Shown piece by piece: positions 23,932-34,412 of a stretch of 64,000 nucleotides of DNA (positions within the stretch are counted from its first letter, which is position 1; every line of letters begins with the position of its first letter). Source of the DNA: Aphrocallistes beatrix. Its lineage: Eukaryota > Porifera > Hexactinellida > Sceptrulophora > Aphrocallistidae. The stretch lies in the NCBI GenBank assembly GCA_963281255.1, contig OY725503.1, forward strand, positions 930,001 to 994,000, written 5' to 3'. A program made the translations under genes and the position numbers. A model generated the notes under the pieces. That model was not told the origin of the DNA, made no database searches, and was given only the letters and a program-made list of their open reading frames with translations.

Positions 23932-24059
23932 GCAGAATTTGTCTTTTGATAAAGAATCCTTTAACAATGAGATCTCTACAACATGTTTTCAAGCTAAATA
24001 AAATTATCTCAGAAAAAAACATATTTGCTCATAAAGTTACTCTAACATCAAACTACCCC

Positions 24060-25007
24060 TCAATCTTCTTTAATCTCTTTACTTCGTTTCTGTTTCGCTT
24101 CCACTTCTTGCAATCCTTTCAGACGGCGGCGGACAACTGAGATGACAGCCACCAGTGCCACTAGCAGCAGGATGTTGTAGATCTCAGGGATCACCAGGTA
24201 GTCCCAGAGGGTGTGGTAGAGGCGTGGAGCAGCGGGAATGTTGTATGGAGTGGGACCGTGATCGAACATCATTTTGTGGTAGGCTTTAGGATTGTAGAAG
24301 AAGTCTCGTAGGAATTCTGCAAAGTTTGAAGCCGCTAACTTCCCAATGTACCGATATACGGTCCGGTTACGGAAGAAAAGAGTGGCGGGTAACGACATGT
24401 TCTCCATAATGTAGGAGAACCTGTCTTTTGTGTAAGGGGAGCTGCTCACGTTGATGTGTGCCAAGCGTGAGAACCCTTTTACCCGATATCCCACATCGCT
24501 CCATAGGTCCTTAGGATACTGCTTCCGTCCGTAGAACTGTATCAGCCAATCAACTTCACCCTCCCAGGTGTACAAACCTGTGAATGAATCGAAGTTTAGA
24601 TCTGTCAGTTCTTCTGAATAGTCCTCCATATTGACACGGATAAACTTTACGAAATCTGTATGTTTCAGTTTCCCACGGTAGTGCCGGATTGATTGTCCAC
24701 GCTTGAGTATGAACTGTACCGGTAAATCCCGGAAAGAGAGCGCCCCGGCGAGGCGAGGGAACCGTTTCGTGTCGGAGATGCGGTAGTAACTCAGCGCCAC
24801 CTCCTCCATCAGGGAAGGAACTAGACTCTTAAGGAAATCTTCCGCGTACTTCATCTGCTCGCTAGGAGGTCCGACCAGAATGAGAGAGAGCGGACAGGAG
24901 GGAGATAGGAGGAGGGGTACGTGTTCCGGTTTGGTCTCTTCAAGGGTCACCCCAGCAAGACACAGGGTGGGGTAGAGGGACAGTAACAACCACTTCACAC
25001 CTAGCAT
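24060..25007 (-). CDS. Transmembrane thioredoxin-fold protein without CxxC (PDI-like)
   Basis: From Met at 25007 the protein is 315 residues. I chose this start because MLGVKWLLLSLYPTLCLAG is a good signal peptide; an upstream in-frame Met at 25070 would add 21 residues before it. Two thioredoxin-like folds follow. The first ends in DLPVQFILKRGQ (cis-Pro loop) and YRGKLKHTDFVKF. The second begins near VDWLIQFYGRKQYPKDLW and ends SLPATLFF and YIGKLAASNFAEF. Where PDI proteins have WCxxC this protein has GRKQYPKD, so it cannot do thiol-disulfide exchange. NVS, NMS and NRT are glycosylation sites. One membrane helix (YNILLLVALVAVISVV) precedes a basic cytosolic tail (RRRLKG), ending KEIKED. It is probably a type I ER or surface protein with a binding role. 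Single exon; the specific subfamily is not recognised. Confidence 0.75.
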   Translation of the reverse strand: MLGVKWLLLSLYPTLCLAGVTLEETKPEHVPLLLSPSCPLSLILVGPPSEQMKYAEDFLKSLVPSLMEEVALSYYRISDTKRFPRLAGALSFRDLPVQFILKRGQSIRHYRGKLKHTDFVKFIRVNMEDYSEELTDLNFDSFTGLYTWEGEVDWLIQFYGRKQYPKDLWSDVGYRVKGFSRLAHINVSSSPYTKDRFSYIMENMSLPATLFFRNRTVYRYIGKLAASNFAEFLRDFFYNPKAYHKMMFDHGPTPYNIPAAPRLYHTLWDYLVIPEIYNILLLVALVAVISVVRRRLKGLQEVEAKQKRSKEIKED

Positions 25008-25115
25008 GCTAAACCAATAGTAGATATGATTAGATTCCATGTCATAAACTGAGCAAGGGTCAAAGGTCATGATGCACCGCTAACATTCAGGCACCGAAAA
25101 CTCCTGAAACGTCCT

Positions 25116-25821
25116 ACTCTAGTCAATAAAAATTCACAATTTACTAAAAAAAGAGGTGTAGTGGATCACTGTGGATCTAAGTTGACTAATTCATGAATTA
25201 TCAATGAATTACTCAAAATTTCAAAATAAAATAATGAAAAAAATATTTGATATTTCGCTTAGGGACTGAGCAATGTTAGAGGTATATAACATGAACAACC
25301 TTTTAACCACTTTTGGGCATAGAATCTGCTCTAATGTTTGAGATTTTGAATAATTCATAATTCTTCATCATCTTCAATGAATTAGTCAACTTATCTGTGG
25401 ATGGAGAATAACTGTACATAGTAATTTTAGATGGAATCAGACATTTATACAACTCAACTAAAACAGAATCTGATTAGTTGTTAAATAATAGAAATTGCTG
25501 AGATGTAAGTATGTCGTCAGTTAGTTATCTATCAGTAAGGAAATGATGAACAAAATTAATTCGTTTACTGGGAAATATACGCATATACGATAATTTCTAG
25601 CATAGAAATATGCATTGAATATTTCACTCCATAGCAGTCAGCTACTTTATCAGGACAGAGCCTGGAGCGCACTCCTTTTAATAAAGTTCTTTTATATAAT
25701 TTTAAAGACTCAAAATGGCCATACCTGATAACCTCCATAAGCGTGTTAGCTTAGCTGTACAAATCCATTGTGTTTAAAACTCCTATGAACAGAGCCGGAA
25801 TAAACTCATGAGCCCAAATGA
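25116..25821. other. Upstream flank of the thioredoxin-fold gene; no gene seen
   Basis: AT-rich, with no convincing frame or transposon ends. It separates the gene from the duplicated piece of its own 5' flank that starts near 25822. Confidence 0.4.
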
Positions 25822-26113
25822 AGCATGCTAAACCAATAGTGGATATACAGGTGACTCTGCTTAAACGGGACACTTTGGTCCCGGATATTTTGTCCCGATT
25901 AAGCGGAGTTCCCAATTAACCGATGAAGTTTAGTATTACCTTCCATGTATGTGAAACATTCAGTTCCTGGAGATTTGTTCCAATTAAGTTAAGGGGTTGT
26001 TCCGATTAAGCGGAGTTGACTGTAATTAGATTATTTGTGATAAACTGAGCAAGAGTCCCGGTGCACCGCTGATTCAGACAATGAAACCCCTGAAACGTCC
26101 TACTCTAGTTTTA
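25822..26113 (-). repeat. Duplicated 5' flank of the thioredoxin-fold gene, split by a MITE
   Basis: AGCATGCTAAACCAATAGT at 25822 and CTGAAACGTCCTACTCTAG at 26090 repeat the sequence at 25003-25115. The match starts almost exactly at the gene's start codon and runs upstream, so the copied piece is a promoter or 5' UTR without coding sequence. It is interrupted by the insertion at 25848-26022, absent from the copy beside the gene. Confidence 0.75.
25848..26022. repeat. TA-target MITE with CTCCGCTTAATCGG-type ends, 175 bp
   Basis: Left end CAGGTGACTCTGCTTAAACG, right end ATTAAGCGGAGTTGACTG, with TA on both sides. The uninterrupted paralog at about 25020 shows the empty site. A partial relative begins at 36751 (CAGTCGACTCCGCTTAATAG). 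Probably a mariner or pogo derivative. Confidence 0.8.
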
Positions 26114-26282
26114 TAACTGAATAGAGTCCCAGAGGAAAGAGGTCATCACAGAATTATGACGTTATTGTCCCATTTTTTAAATTAGAAAATGCTACAACTA
26201 AAATGACAGACACATGCATAATAACAGTCTCTACATTATTGTCACATTTTGATCGCAAATGTTTCTCACTACGGGTGATGAC

Positions 26283-26697
26283 CAGGGTTGCCGTGGGAAT
26301 GGAATTTCAATACCCATCCCCATCCCATTCCCACAGGATTTCTGTGGGAATACCCACAGAAACCCACAGAACCCACAGGAAACCTCACAAAACCCCACAG
26401 AAACCCACAAGAAAACGGGCTTGCCCAATTTCTGGGACGGGACGGGACCGTCCCAGAAAATCTAGATACCTAATTTCCGGGATGGGACGGCATCCCGTTC
26501 CGGGAATTAGGTATCTTCACCTTTCCCGTCGGGGAAATTAGGTACCTTTTCTGTCCCGTCCCCGAGATTAGGCATTTTGATTCGTCCCGTCCCGGAAATT
26601 AGGCATGCCCCAAGAAAACCCACAGAAACCCCACAGAACCCACATGTGGGAATACCCATGGGAAAACCCACAGATTCCCATTCCCACGGCAACCCTG
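26283..26697. repeat. hAT-type self-similar MITE, CAGGGTTGCCGTGGG ends, copy 1
   Basis: Ends CAGGGTTGCCGTGGGAATG and CATTCCCACGGCAACCCTG are inverse. GTGATGAC occurs immediately on both sides (26275-26282, 26698-26705), a perfect 8-bp target duplication typical of hAT. The interior is a loose tandem of CCCACAGAAA units, themselves resembling the TIR. A second element (26417-26610) has inserted into it. Short frames in this GC-rich stretch are by-products of the repeat. Confidence 0.9.
26417..26610. repeat. Nested self-similar MITE, GGGCATGCC ends, 9-bp target duplication
   Basis: Starts GGGCTTGCCCAATTTCTGGG, ends CCGGAAATTAGGCATGCCC. CAAGAAAAC flanks both sides (26408-26416, 26611-26619). 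The interior is a scrambled series of GGGACGGGAC and AATTAGGTA units. Related truncated stretches occur at about 31238-31314, 35690-35762, 39240-39275 and 39740-39810. The elements at 48099 and 54600 share the end pattern GGxCATxCCTAATT and the 9-bp duplication. Confidence 0.85.
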
Positions 26698-26705
26698 GTG
26701 ATGAC

Positions 26706-27052
26706 TGATGATGGTATTGTTATACATTTCTCTTCAGGAATTAACCTCTGCATCCATGGATTAGTGAAAGCAATCAATATTAGGCACTCAAAGTGCGCCA
26801 ATGAATTCTTTGATATCCTCAAGCACCCGCAGAGCGACTCTGCGGACAAGAAATGTTCGCTAGCAGCGCTAAGCAAATGCGAGAAGTGCGCGCTTGTATA
26901 TAATATAATGTAATAGTATTGGGAACACACTGAAATTAATTTAATAGTATTAGAAACACACTGAAAAGTCAATTCAATAAAAAGTAGGGAATTTTTTCGA
27001 AAGGTATGAGAGAAAAAAACAACACTCCAAAACACAAGAATCAGCAAAAAAA
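26706..27052. other. Spacer before NHL gene 1; GC-rich repeat fragment
   Basis: Near 26820-26895 there is a GC-rich motif (GCAGAGCGACTCTGCGGAC, GAGAAGTGCGCGCTTGTA). Inverse relatives lie near 28530-28590, 43143-43215 and 62075-62130, so it is a dispersed repeat of unknown class. No gene. Confidence 0.4.
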
Positions 27053-28321
27053 TCAAAATATTTGGATACAATGATGTGGATTTTCTGAGTTAACAATGAT
27101 CCTACCTTCAGAATCCATCGTGATTCCTCGAGGCTTTATCAAGTCTCCTTTCTCTCCTCCTTCCTTGCCGAACTTGTGAATGAGTTCTCCAGTATGGGAG
27201 AATATGAGAACACAGTGACCTCCAACGTCAGTGAGTAGAATGTTGAGATTAGCGTCTACGTAGAAGTTTAATGGCATTTTCACTTGATTGACTTCACCTT
27301 TACTGATCATCTGTCTAGAGAGAAGATGCGAGGAATTGTAGATTCTTAAGCAGGGATTGCTCTCACACAGCACTACCAATTCATGGGTTAATAGTTTGAC
27401 ATCTTTAGCACCAAATATGTCAGGGATGAATGAATGGAAAGAGAGATCTAAATTTAGACATTGAATCCGATTATTCTCGTACTCGCAAATGTAGATTCTA
27501 TTCCAGCCTATGGAAACAGCAATTCCACAAGGATTATCAAACTCCATTTCTCTACTTCCCTTCTCTCCAACCGACTGCATAATTTTGTAATCTTGAGAAT
27601 AAGTGTTAAGACAATGACCTCGATATTGTGTCACGTAAATAGCATTCTGAAGAATCGCAATTCCACTTGGTTTGTTCATTTTCTCGCTAAACATGGACAA
27701 GAACTGATATGACTGGTCAAACACCTGCACACGATTATAACCTGTATCACAGATGTATAAATATCCCTTCTCTTCTTCGAATAGAATGGTATTAGGATAA
27801 GAAAAGTTGCCAGGATCTTTGACTTTAGTATTATGCTTCCCAAATACGGAGATAGGAACTCCTTTCTGTTTGTAGATAGGTACTTCTCTGTTTTCTTTGC
27901 ATCGCTCCTCGGATTTTATCTGTATTCTTCCCAGTGACTTTAATTTCTCAGTAAACGAATCTTCCCAAAGGAAATCGAAATCAACAGTCTTCATCTGTTT
28001 CGCCTTTTCGAGGGACATTTCAAGTTCTTTCATCTTTCTTTCTAAAGGAGCGATAGTTTCCTGGAGAACTTCTTGATTCGTGTTTCCTTTCAGAGTATTT
28101 TGGAGCTGCTCTTTGGAAAGAGAGAGTTGTTTCATCTCATCAGCTATCCCCACCCCTCTGAACCTATCTTCCAACTCCTGGAACTCTGCTAACAGAGCTG
28201 CTTCTCTCTCTTGTAGCAACTCATGCACTGCTCTAAACCTGTCTCTCATCTCCCTGCGAGCTCTCTCTAACTGGGAGAGAAATCCGCCTTCTCCACTCTC
28301 CATCACTTCTACACTAGCCAT
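27053..28321 (-). CDS. Coiled-coil / NHL beta-propeller protein, copy 1 of 7
   Basis: 422 residues from MASVEVMES, the start shared by all copies (an upstream in-frame Met is unique to this flank). Residues 10-115 are a heptad-rich helix (SQLERARREMRDRF, LLQEREAALLAEFQELEDRF), likely a dimerising coiled coil. Six NHL-type blades follow from about residue 165, each with a YICDTGYNRVQVFD-like strand pattern, ending in HCIQIF. The layout matches the C-terminal half of TRIM-NHL proteins without RING or B-boxes, so it should bind protein or RNA rather than act as a ligase. This is the most diverged copy in the propeller but near-identical to the others in the coil. Single exon. Confidence 0.85.
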   Translation of the reverse strand: MASVEVMESGEGGFLSQLERARREMRDRFRAVHELLQEREAALLAEFQELEDRFRGVGIADEMKQLSLSKEQLQNTLKGNTNQEVLQETIAPLERKMKELEMSLEKAKQMKTVDFDFLWEDSFTEKLKSLGRIQIKSEERCKENREVPIYKQKGVPISVFGKHNTKVKDPGNFSYPNTILFEEEKGYLYICDTGYNRVQVFDQSYQFLSMFSEKMNKPSGIAILQNAIYVTQYRGHCLNTYSQDYKIMQSVGEKGSREMEFDNPCGIAVSIGWNRIYICEYENNRIQCLNLDLSFHSFIPDIFGAKDVKLLTHELVVLCESNPCLRIYNSSHLLSRQMISKGEVNQVKMPLNFYVDANLNILLTDVGGHCVLIFSHTGELIHKFGKEGGEKGDLIKPRGITMDSEGRIIVNSENPHHCIQIF

Positions 28322-29287
28322 TGCTATGTTGGGAATATAATGCACAGACCGGATATTATAGTACTGACTAACCACCACTAATTTCGGTTTATGGTTTTAA
28401 AATATTATTATTGAATGATTGTTACTTATTCTCCATATATATATTTCACAATTATCTTCAGTATTTTTAGAATGAACCTAAATATTACTTTTTCAAAGTT
28501 GAATGATATATTTTAATCTTTACAAGCACGAATCGTTCGCTTGCGGTGCGTTACCAGCGGACACTTTATGTCCGCTTCAGCCTCCCTTGGGTGACTCTTT
28601 TTTAAGCAATAATCTTGTTGCTATGGAAATGTTGGTTGCTAACATACGCATTATGCATCAATTGGATAATGAACAAATTACAACTTAATCACATAGCATA
28701 TTATCCATAGAGTCATTTAAATCGGGACATAAAGGCGAACTTTCATGTAAAAGTGGGACACTCGTGAAAATTAGCGCAATAGAAGACAGGCCTCTCAATC
28801 AGTAATTTAGCTAAATCGTGTGATGGCAAGCGACAAATCGTGAGACATGGGAATATTACGGGAGTATTACGAACAGTGGTTCTAAATCGTGAGACACATG
28901 AGATCGTGAGAGTTGAGAGAGGCCTGTAGAAGAGTGAAAAATCGGGACGCCCCACCCAAAACGGGATGGTTGGCATGTGTGAGATTTAGCGTCGTCCTAC
29001 TATTTTGAGATATAAGCGTTTTGATGACTTTTTAGATATATCGCAATGACAAATCAGTCACTAATTTTTCGTGTTTTATCAGTATAGTTACTGTCAGGAA
29101 GGTCGCCAGGGTTGGAGAGGGGGGACGTGGGGAAATGTTTCAAGTGGTAAAAAATGCAAAATAAAGTTATTCTGAATCGCTCTATGAAATATATTTTTGT
29201 ATAAGGGTTAGATATCGCGATATATCTACTTTCGTTCCCATAAACAACATTTCTCGTTTTTCGTAAAAGTAGGGGGTGGGTCTGGGG
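28322..29287. other. Tandem-duplicated spacer between NHL copies 1 and 2
   Basis: Holds the block ACTGTCAGGAAGGTCGCCAG, then GTAAAAAATGCAAAATAAAG and GTGGGTCTGGGG. The same order recurs near 31820-32010, 36430-36930 and (in part) 40300-40460, so spacer and gene were duplicated together. No gene. Confidence 0.7.
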
Positions 29288-29549
29288 CAGGGTTGCCGTG
29301 GGAATGAAATTTCAATTCCCATTCCCAGAGTTCCTGTGGGAATCCCCATGGGGATCTCCATAGGAATCCTGTGGGAATCCCCATGGAGATCCCTACAGCA
29401 ATCCTATGGGAATGCCCATGGGGATCTCCATGTAACCCTGTGGGAATCCCCCATAGGAATCGTGTGGGAATCCTATGGGAATTCCCACGGGAGAAAAAAA
29501 TCATTCCCATTCCCATCCCATGGGGATTCCCATTTCCACGGCAACCCTG
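29288..29549. repeat. hAT-type self-similar MITE, CAGGGTTGCC ends, copy 2
   Basis: Ends CAGGGTTGCCGTGGGAATG and CCACGGCAACCCTG. The interior alternates TGTGGGAATCC and CATGGGGATC units. No matching flanks. The left flank (GGGTCTGGGG) and right flank (AATATACTCTGATTATTG) are about 1 kb apart in the next spacer (near 32010 and 32985), so a deletion has removed one flank. Confidence 0.85.
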
Positions 29550-29763
29550 TGTATTATAAATATACTCTGATTATTGTACACAATCATGAGTGGGGAACGA
29601 GGGAGTAGGCACATTTTAGTCGTCTCGAGCTCCCCACTTATGGAGGTTCTACTGTACACAATCTAATAAACAATATCACTAAATATTCAGTAAAATAGCA
29701 GGAGAGTCAAGAATGCTCGTAGCTCTAGTAGCTAACAATAATCTAAAACAGTTTGTAAGAATA

Positions 29764-31014
29764 TCAAAATATCTGAACACAATGGTTGGAATTGTCTGAC
29801 GTAACAAAAATTCTTCCTTCCGAATCCATCGTGATACCTCTTGGCTCAATAAAGTTTCCTTTCTCTTCTCCTTTCTTACCGAATTTGTGAATGAGTTCCC
29901 CAGTATAGGAGAATATGAGAACACAGTGAGCTTCAGAATCAGTGAGTAGAATATTAAGATTTTCATCTAGACACATATAACCAGGAAGAATTACAGACCT
30001 TCGCCTTTAGTCACAATCTGACATGAAATTTGATGAGATGAATTGTATATGCGTATGCAGGGATTATCATTACACAGTACTACCATTCTATCAGATGATA
30101 ATTTCACATCTTTCGCACCGAATACATTAGAAATAAAAGAGTTGAAAGAGAGATCTAAATTCAGACATTGAATTCGGTGATTCTTTATTTCGCAAATGTA
30201 TATTCTCTTCCATTCTGTGGAGAATGCAATTCCTCTGGGACATTTGAACTGAAGTTCTTTGGTTCCTTCCTCTCCAACAGATCTGATAAATTCACCATCT
30301 TGAGAGTATACGTTGAGACAATTACCAATAAACTGTGTAACATGTATTTTTGTTTTGAAAAGAATCATTCCTGTTGGAAAATTCATTTTTTCACTGAACA
30401 AAAACAAGAATTTAAATGAATTGTCAAATACTTGTACACGATGAAATCCGAAGTCGCAAATGTAGATATATCCCTTGCTTTCATCTAATATTATGCTAGT
30501 AGGATAACAAAAGTTTCCAGGATCTCTTTGTTCCTTGCTATGCTTCCCAAATACGGCTATAGGAACTCCTTTCTTTTCGTAGTTAGATACTTTGTTACAT
30601 TTCTTCTCTACATCGACCTGTATTCTTCCCAGTGAATTTAATTTCTCTCTAAACGAATCTTCCCAAACGAAATCAACAGTCCTCATCTGTTTCGCCTTTT
30701 CGAGGGACATTTCAAGTTCTTTCATCTTTCTTTCTAAAGGAGTGATAGTTTCCTGGAGAACTTCTTGATTCGTGTTTCCTTTCAGAGTATTTTGGAGTTG
30801 CTCTTTGGAAAGAGAGAGTTGTTTCATCTCATCAGCTATCCCCAACCCTCTTGAACCTATCTTCCAACTCCTGGAACTCTGCTAACAGAGCTGCTTCTCT
30901 CTCTTGTAGCAACTCATGCACTGCTCTAAACCTGTCTCTCATCTCCTTGCGAGCTCTCTCTAACTGGGAGAGAAATCCGTCTTCTCCACTCTCCATCACT
31001 TCTACACTAGCCAT
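29764..31014 (-). pseudogene. Coiled-coil / NHL gene, copy 2, two frameshifts
   Basis: Same start (MASVEVMESGED) and end (HCVQIF) as the open copies. A one-base insertion in the stretch near 30842 turns RFRGVGIAD into a frameshifted RFKRVGDS and stop. Near 29986 a four-base loss (ACTTGAAG to ACAG) shifts the frame before the fifth blade. Everything between remains readable and close to copies 5 and 6, so the damage is recent. Confidence 0.85.
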
Positions 31015-31487
31015 TGTTAGGTTGGGAATATAATGCACAGACCGGTTATTATAGTACTGACTAACCACCACGAATTCCGGTTTATGGTTTTAAAGTAGTT
31101 TCTAAAAACTTGATATGTATTGCAATACGTTGATACGCATACCTTTGATACCTAAATATATTCTCTCCGGATTTAGATGCAATTACTTAAGTGGTTCATT
31201 GGTGTCACAATTATACTGAATCGACTCGACTGTATCAATAGGTATTTTGGTCCCCTTCCGTCCTGGAAATAGGTATCTTGATCCGTCACGTCCAGGAAAT
31301 TAGGCATGCCCCTTGAACCATAATAAAAGTGGGACGCGGTGTTGAATTTTGTAGGACATGGCGGAACCAAATAGCAAAATATTATACATAGAATCGAAAA
31401 AATCGGGGCATAATGACGAAATTTCATGTGAAAACTCGTCAAAATCAGCTCAATAGGAATGAAAAACCGGAACGATTGGCATGTGTA
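31015..31487. other. Spacer between NHL copies 2 and 3, part 1
   Basis: Continues the duplicated spacer. It includes a remnant of the GGGCATGCC MITE (31238-31314, ending AATTAGGCATGCCCC) shared by the spacers at 35690 and 39740, so that insertion predates the tandem duplication. No gene. Confidence 0.6.
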
Positions 31488-31699
31488 GTATCGGGGCCGC
31501 GGTGAGTCACGGAGGACTACCGGGAAGCGGAAGGAGGCATGAGCGGCCGTTAAGTAGGCGCCCTGGCAATAAGGAAGCGTGACCAAGATAGGATCACGCG
31601 AAGGTCACCCTCTTGATGAGTCCCTGAAATGGGACGATACCCCACTAGTAACGGTCAGGCCGACTAACCTACAGCTCAATTGAACTAACGATTATTATA
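31488..31699 (+). mobile_element. SINE-like insertion carrying a hammerhead-like motif
   Basis: About 212 bp of GC-rich, highly structured sequence interrupts the spacer. The left flank is GCATGTGT(A) and the right flank GCATGTAT(G). The sister spacer at 35926 reads GGTTGGCATGTATGAGATTG without it, giving a near-perfect target duplication of about 8 bp. Inside are GGCCGC...GCGGCC and GCGTGA...TCACGC stems, then a hammerhead-like core (31607-31662). The right end is an AT tail (ATTATTATA). No frame, no TIR, no clear pol III boxes. Size, tail and duplication suggest a retroposed RNA. Confidence 0.6.
31607..31662 (+). ncRNA. Degenerate type I hammerhead-ribozyme-like motif
   Basis: TTGATGA at 31613 stands where CTGATGA is expected. 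A perfect stem II follows, GTCCC/GGGAC with loop TGAAAT. GATA (31636) stands for GAAA, then CC...GG as a short stem III, and GTC at 31654-31656, the expected cleavage triplet. AGG after it can pair with CCT before the core as stem I. Two core positions differ from consensus, so activity is doubtful. Type I hammerheads with short stem III are known in animal Penelope-like and SINE-like repeats. Confidence 0.45.
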
Positions 31700-33187
31700 G
31701 CATGTATGGGATTGAGCGTAATCCTACTTTTTGAGATATAAGCGTTTTGATTACTTTTTGAATATATCGCAATGATAAATTATCATTAATTTTTCGTGTT
31801 TTATCAGTATAGTAACTGTCAGGAAGGTCGCCAGGGTTGGAGAGGGAGAAGTGAGGAAATGTTACAAATGGTGAAAAATGCAAAATAAAGTTATTCTGAA
31901 TCGCTCTATGAAAATATATTTTTGTATAAGGTTAGATATCGTGATATATCTACTTTTGCTCCCATAAGCTTCAACATTTCTCGTTTTTCGTAAAAGTAGG
32001 AGGGTGGGTCTGGGGAGATCCCCTCACCCAGAAAATTACTCTGAATCTCAGATGGCCAAATATTGATCGACAGCTATTTTGTCTCGAATAAAGAAAAAAT
32101 TTGTATTAATTTAATCTACTGATAATACATCCATCATATGAAGCTTAGGCTATACCGAAATTTGATGATAAACAAGGATGGTAAAAGAGTAAATTATCTA
32201 CACCAGGGATCGGTAACCTAAGGCACGCGAGGCGAAATTGATGGCACGCGGAGTTGAAAATATGTGTGGGTCGACATACCAACATTTATGTGCATTCAGG
32301 GGTCGGTAACCCTAGGCAGGCGTGCCACTGGCACACAAGGACATAAATATATTGACATTATAGGTAACTGGCACACTTTATTCAAAAGGTTTCCGGCCTC
32401 TGATCGACACTTAGGGGTAACAGGGATGCGCCGAGATCTTGAAATGGAATTTTAGTAAACCTCAATTCCTTGACCACGGACATAAAGGTTTTCAAAAATT
32501 CGCTACGAAGTAAAAAAGCTAGCCGAGTATTTTAGAACTTGTCACTACTCATACATAATAGAGTCTGCAAACTGAAAGTCGGCAAACAAATAAGGTAGAA
32601 CCTCTACAAGTGGGGTCTCTATATTTGGGGAATTTATGTGGAGCAAATTTAGGCCATCTTTATTAATTCCATACGAATGAACTCTATAAGTAGGGAAGTG
32701 GGGAAGATAAATGTTTAAGAAAATATTTTCAATGAAAATTAACCTCTTCAATTGGGGGTAAAGTGGTAAAAGAGAGGTTATCTGGACACAATTTGAGGTT
32801 CGTATAAGGTTGTGTCTTAAAATTGACCAGACTTCAGCTTGAAAGTAATTTTCAGATCTTCTGGGCTAACAATAATTTGATCCAAAAGTCAGGAAATGAA
32901 CGAAATACGATGTATTATAGACCTAAAATGACAAAAATGACTCGAATTCACTATAAATGGATTCTTTAAACACTTTGGCTAAATATACTCTGATTATTGT
33001 ACACAGTCATGAGTGGGGAATGAGGGAGTAGGCACATTTTAGCCGTCTCGAGCTACCCAATTTATGGAGGTTCTACTATACACAATCTAATAAACAATAC
33101 GACTAAAGATTCAGTAAAATAGCTGGAGAGTCAAGAATGCTCGTAGCTCTAGTAACTAACAATAATCTAAAACAGTTTGTAAGAATA
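31700..33187. other. Spacer between NHL copies 2 and 3, part 2
   Basis: Carries the duplicated block (ACTGTCAGGAAGGTCGCCAG to GGGTCTGGGGAGATCCCC, then TCTGAATCTCAGATGGCC). Two partial copies of a CAGGGxTCGGTAACC repeat lie at 32212 and 32298, typical of the end of another hAT-type MITE. No gene. Confidence 0.6.
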
Positions 33188-34412
33188 TCAAAATATCTGA
33201 ACACAATGGTTGGAATTGTCTGACGTAACAAAAATCCGTCCTTCTGAATCCATCGTGATACCGCTAGGCTAAATAAAGTTTCCTTTTTCTTCTCCTTTCT
33301 TACCGAATTTGTGAATGAGTTCCCCAGTATAGGAGAATATGAGGACACAGTGAGCATTAACATCAGTGAGTAGAATGTTGAGATTTTCATTTAGACAGAT
33401 AAAACCAGGATTAATTACTTGAAGACCTTCGCCTTTAGTCACAATCTGACCTGAAATTTGATGAGATGAATTGTATATGCGTATGCAGGGATTATCATTA
33501 CACAATACTACCATTCTATCAGATGATAATTTCACATCTTTCGCACCGAATACATCAGAAATAAAAGAGTTGAAAGAGAGATCAAAATTCAGACATTGAA
33601 TTCGGTCATTCTTCATTTCGCAAATGTATATTCTCTTCCATTCTGTGGAGAATGCAATTCCTCTGGGACCTTTGAACTGAAGTTCTTTGATTCCTTCCTC
33701 TCCAACAGATCTGATAAAGTCACCATCTTGAGAGTATACGTTGAGACAATTACCACGAAACTGTGTGACATGTATTTTTGAGTTGAAAAGAATAATTCCT
33801 ACTGGAAAATTCATCTTTTCACTGAACAAAAACAAATATGTATAAGACTTGTCAAATACTTGCACACGACTGTATCCGAACATCCAATATTATGTTAGTT
33901 GGGCAAAAAAAGTTTCCAGGATCTCTTTGTTCAGTGCTATGCTTCCCAAATACGGCTATAGGAACTCCTTTATTTTTGTAGTTAGATAATTTATCAAATT
34001 TCTTCTCTACATCGACTTGTATTCTTCCCAGTGAATTTAATTTCTCAGTAAACGAATCTTCCCAAACGAAATCAACAGTCCTCATCAGTTTCGCCTTTTC
34101 GAGGGAAATTTCAAGTTCTTTCATCTTTCTTTCTAAAGGAGCGATAGTTTCCTGGAGAACTTCTTGATTCGTGTTTCCTTTCAGAGTATTTTGGAGTTGC
34201 TCTTTGGAAAGAGAGAGTTGTTTCATCTCATCAGCTATCCCCACCCCTCTGAACCTATCTTCCAACTCCTGGAACTCTGCTAACAGAGCTGCTTCTCTCT
34301 CTTGTAGCAACTCATGCACTGCTCTAAACCTGTCTCTCATCTCCCTGCGAGCTCTCTCTAACTGGGAGAGAAATCCGTCTTCTCCACTCTCCATCACTTC
34401 TACACTAGCCAT
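33188..34412 (-). pseudogene. Coiled-coil / NHL gene, copy 3, deletion and stop
   Basis: The coil and first linker are intact. Near 33883 about 30 bp of the first NHL blade (the part encoding SKGYIYICD) is missing, shifting the frame. Near 33269 the codon after GNFI is TAG, where other copies have a sense codon, cutting off the last blade. The remainder is close to copies 4 and 5. Confidence 0.85.

Noticed and set aside
26203..26913. Several short Pro/His-rich frames on both strands
   Set aside because: Produced by the CCCACAG and GGGACGG repeats of nested MITEs.
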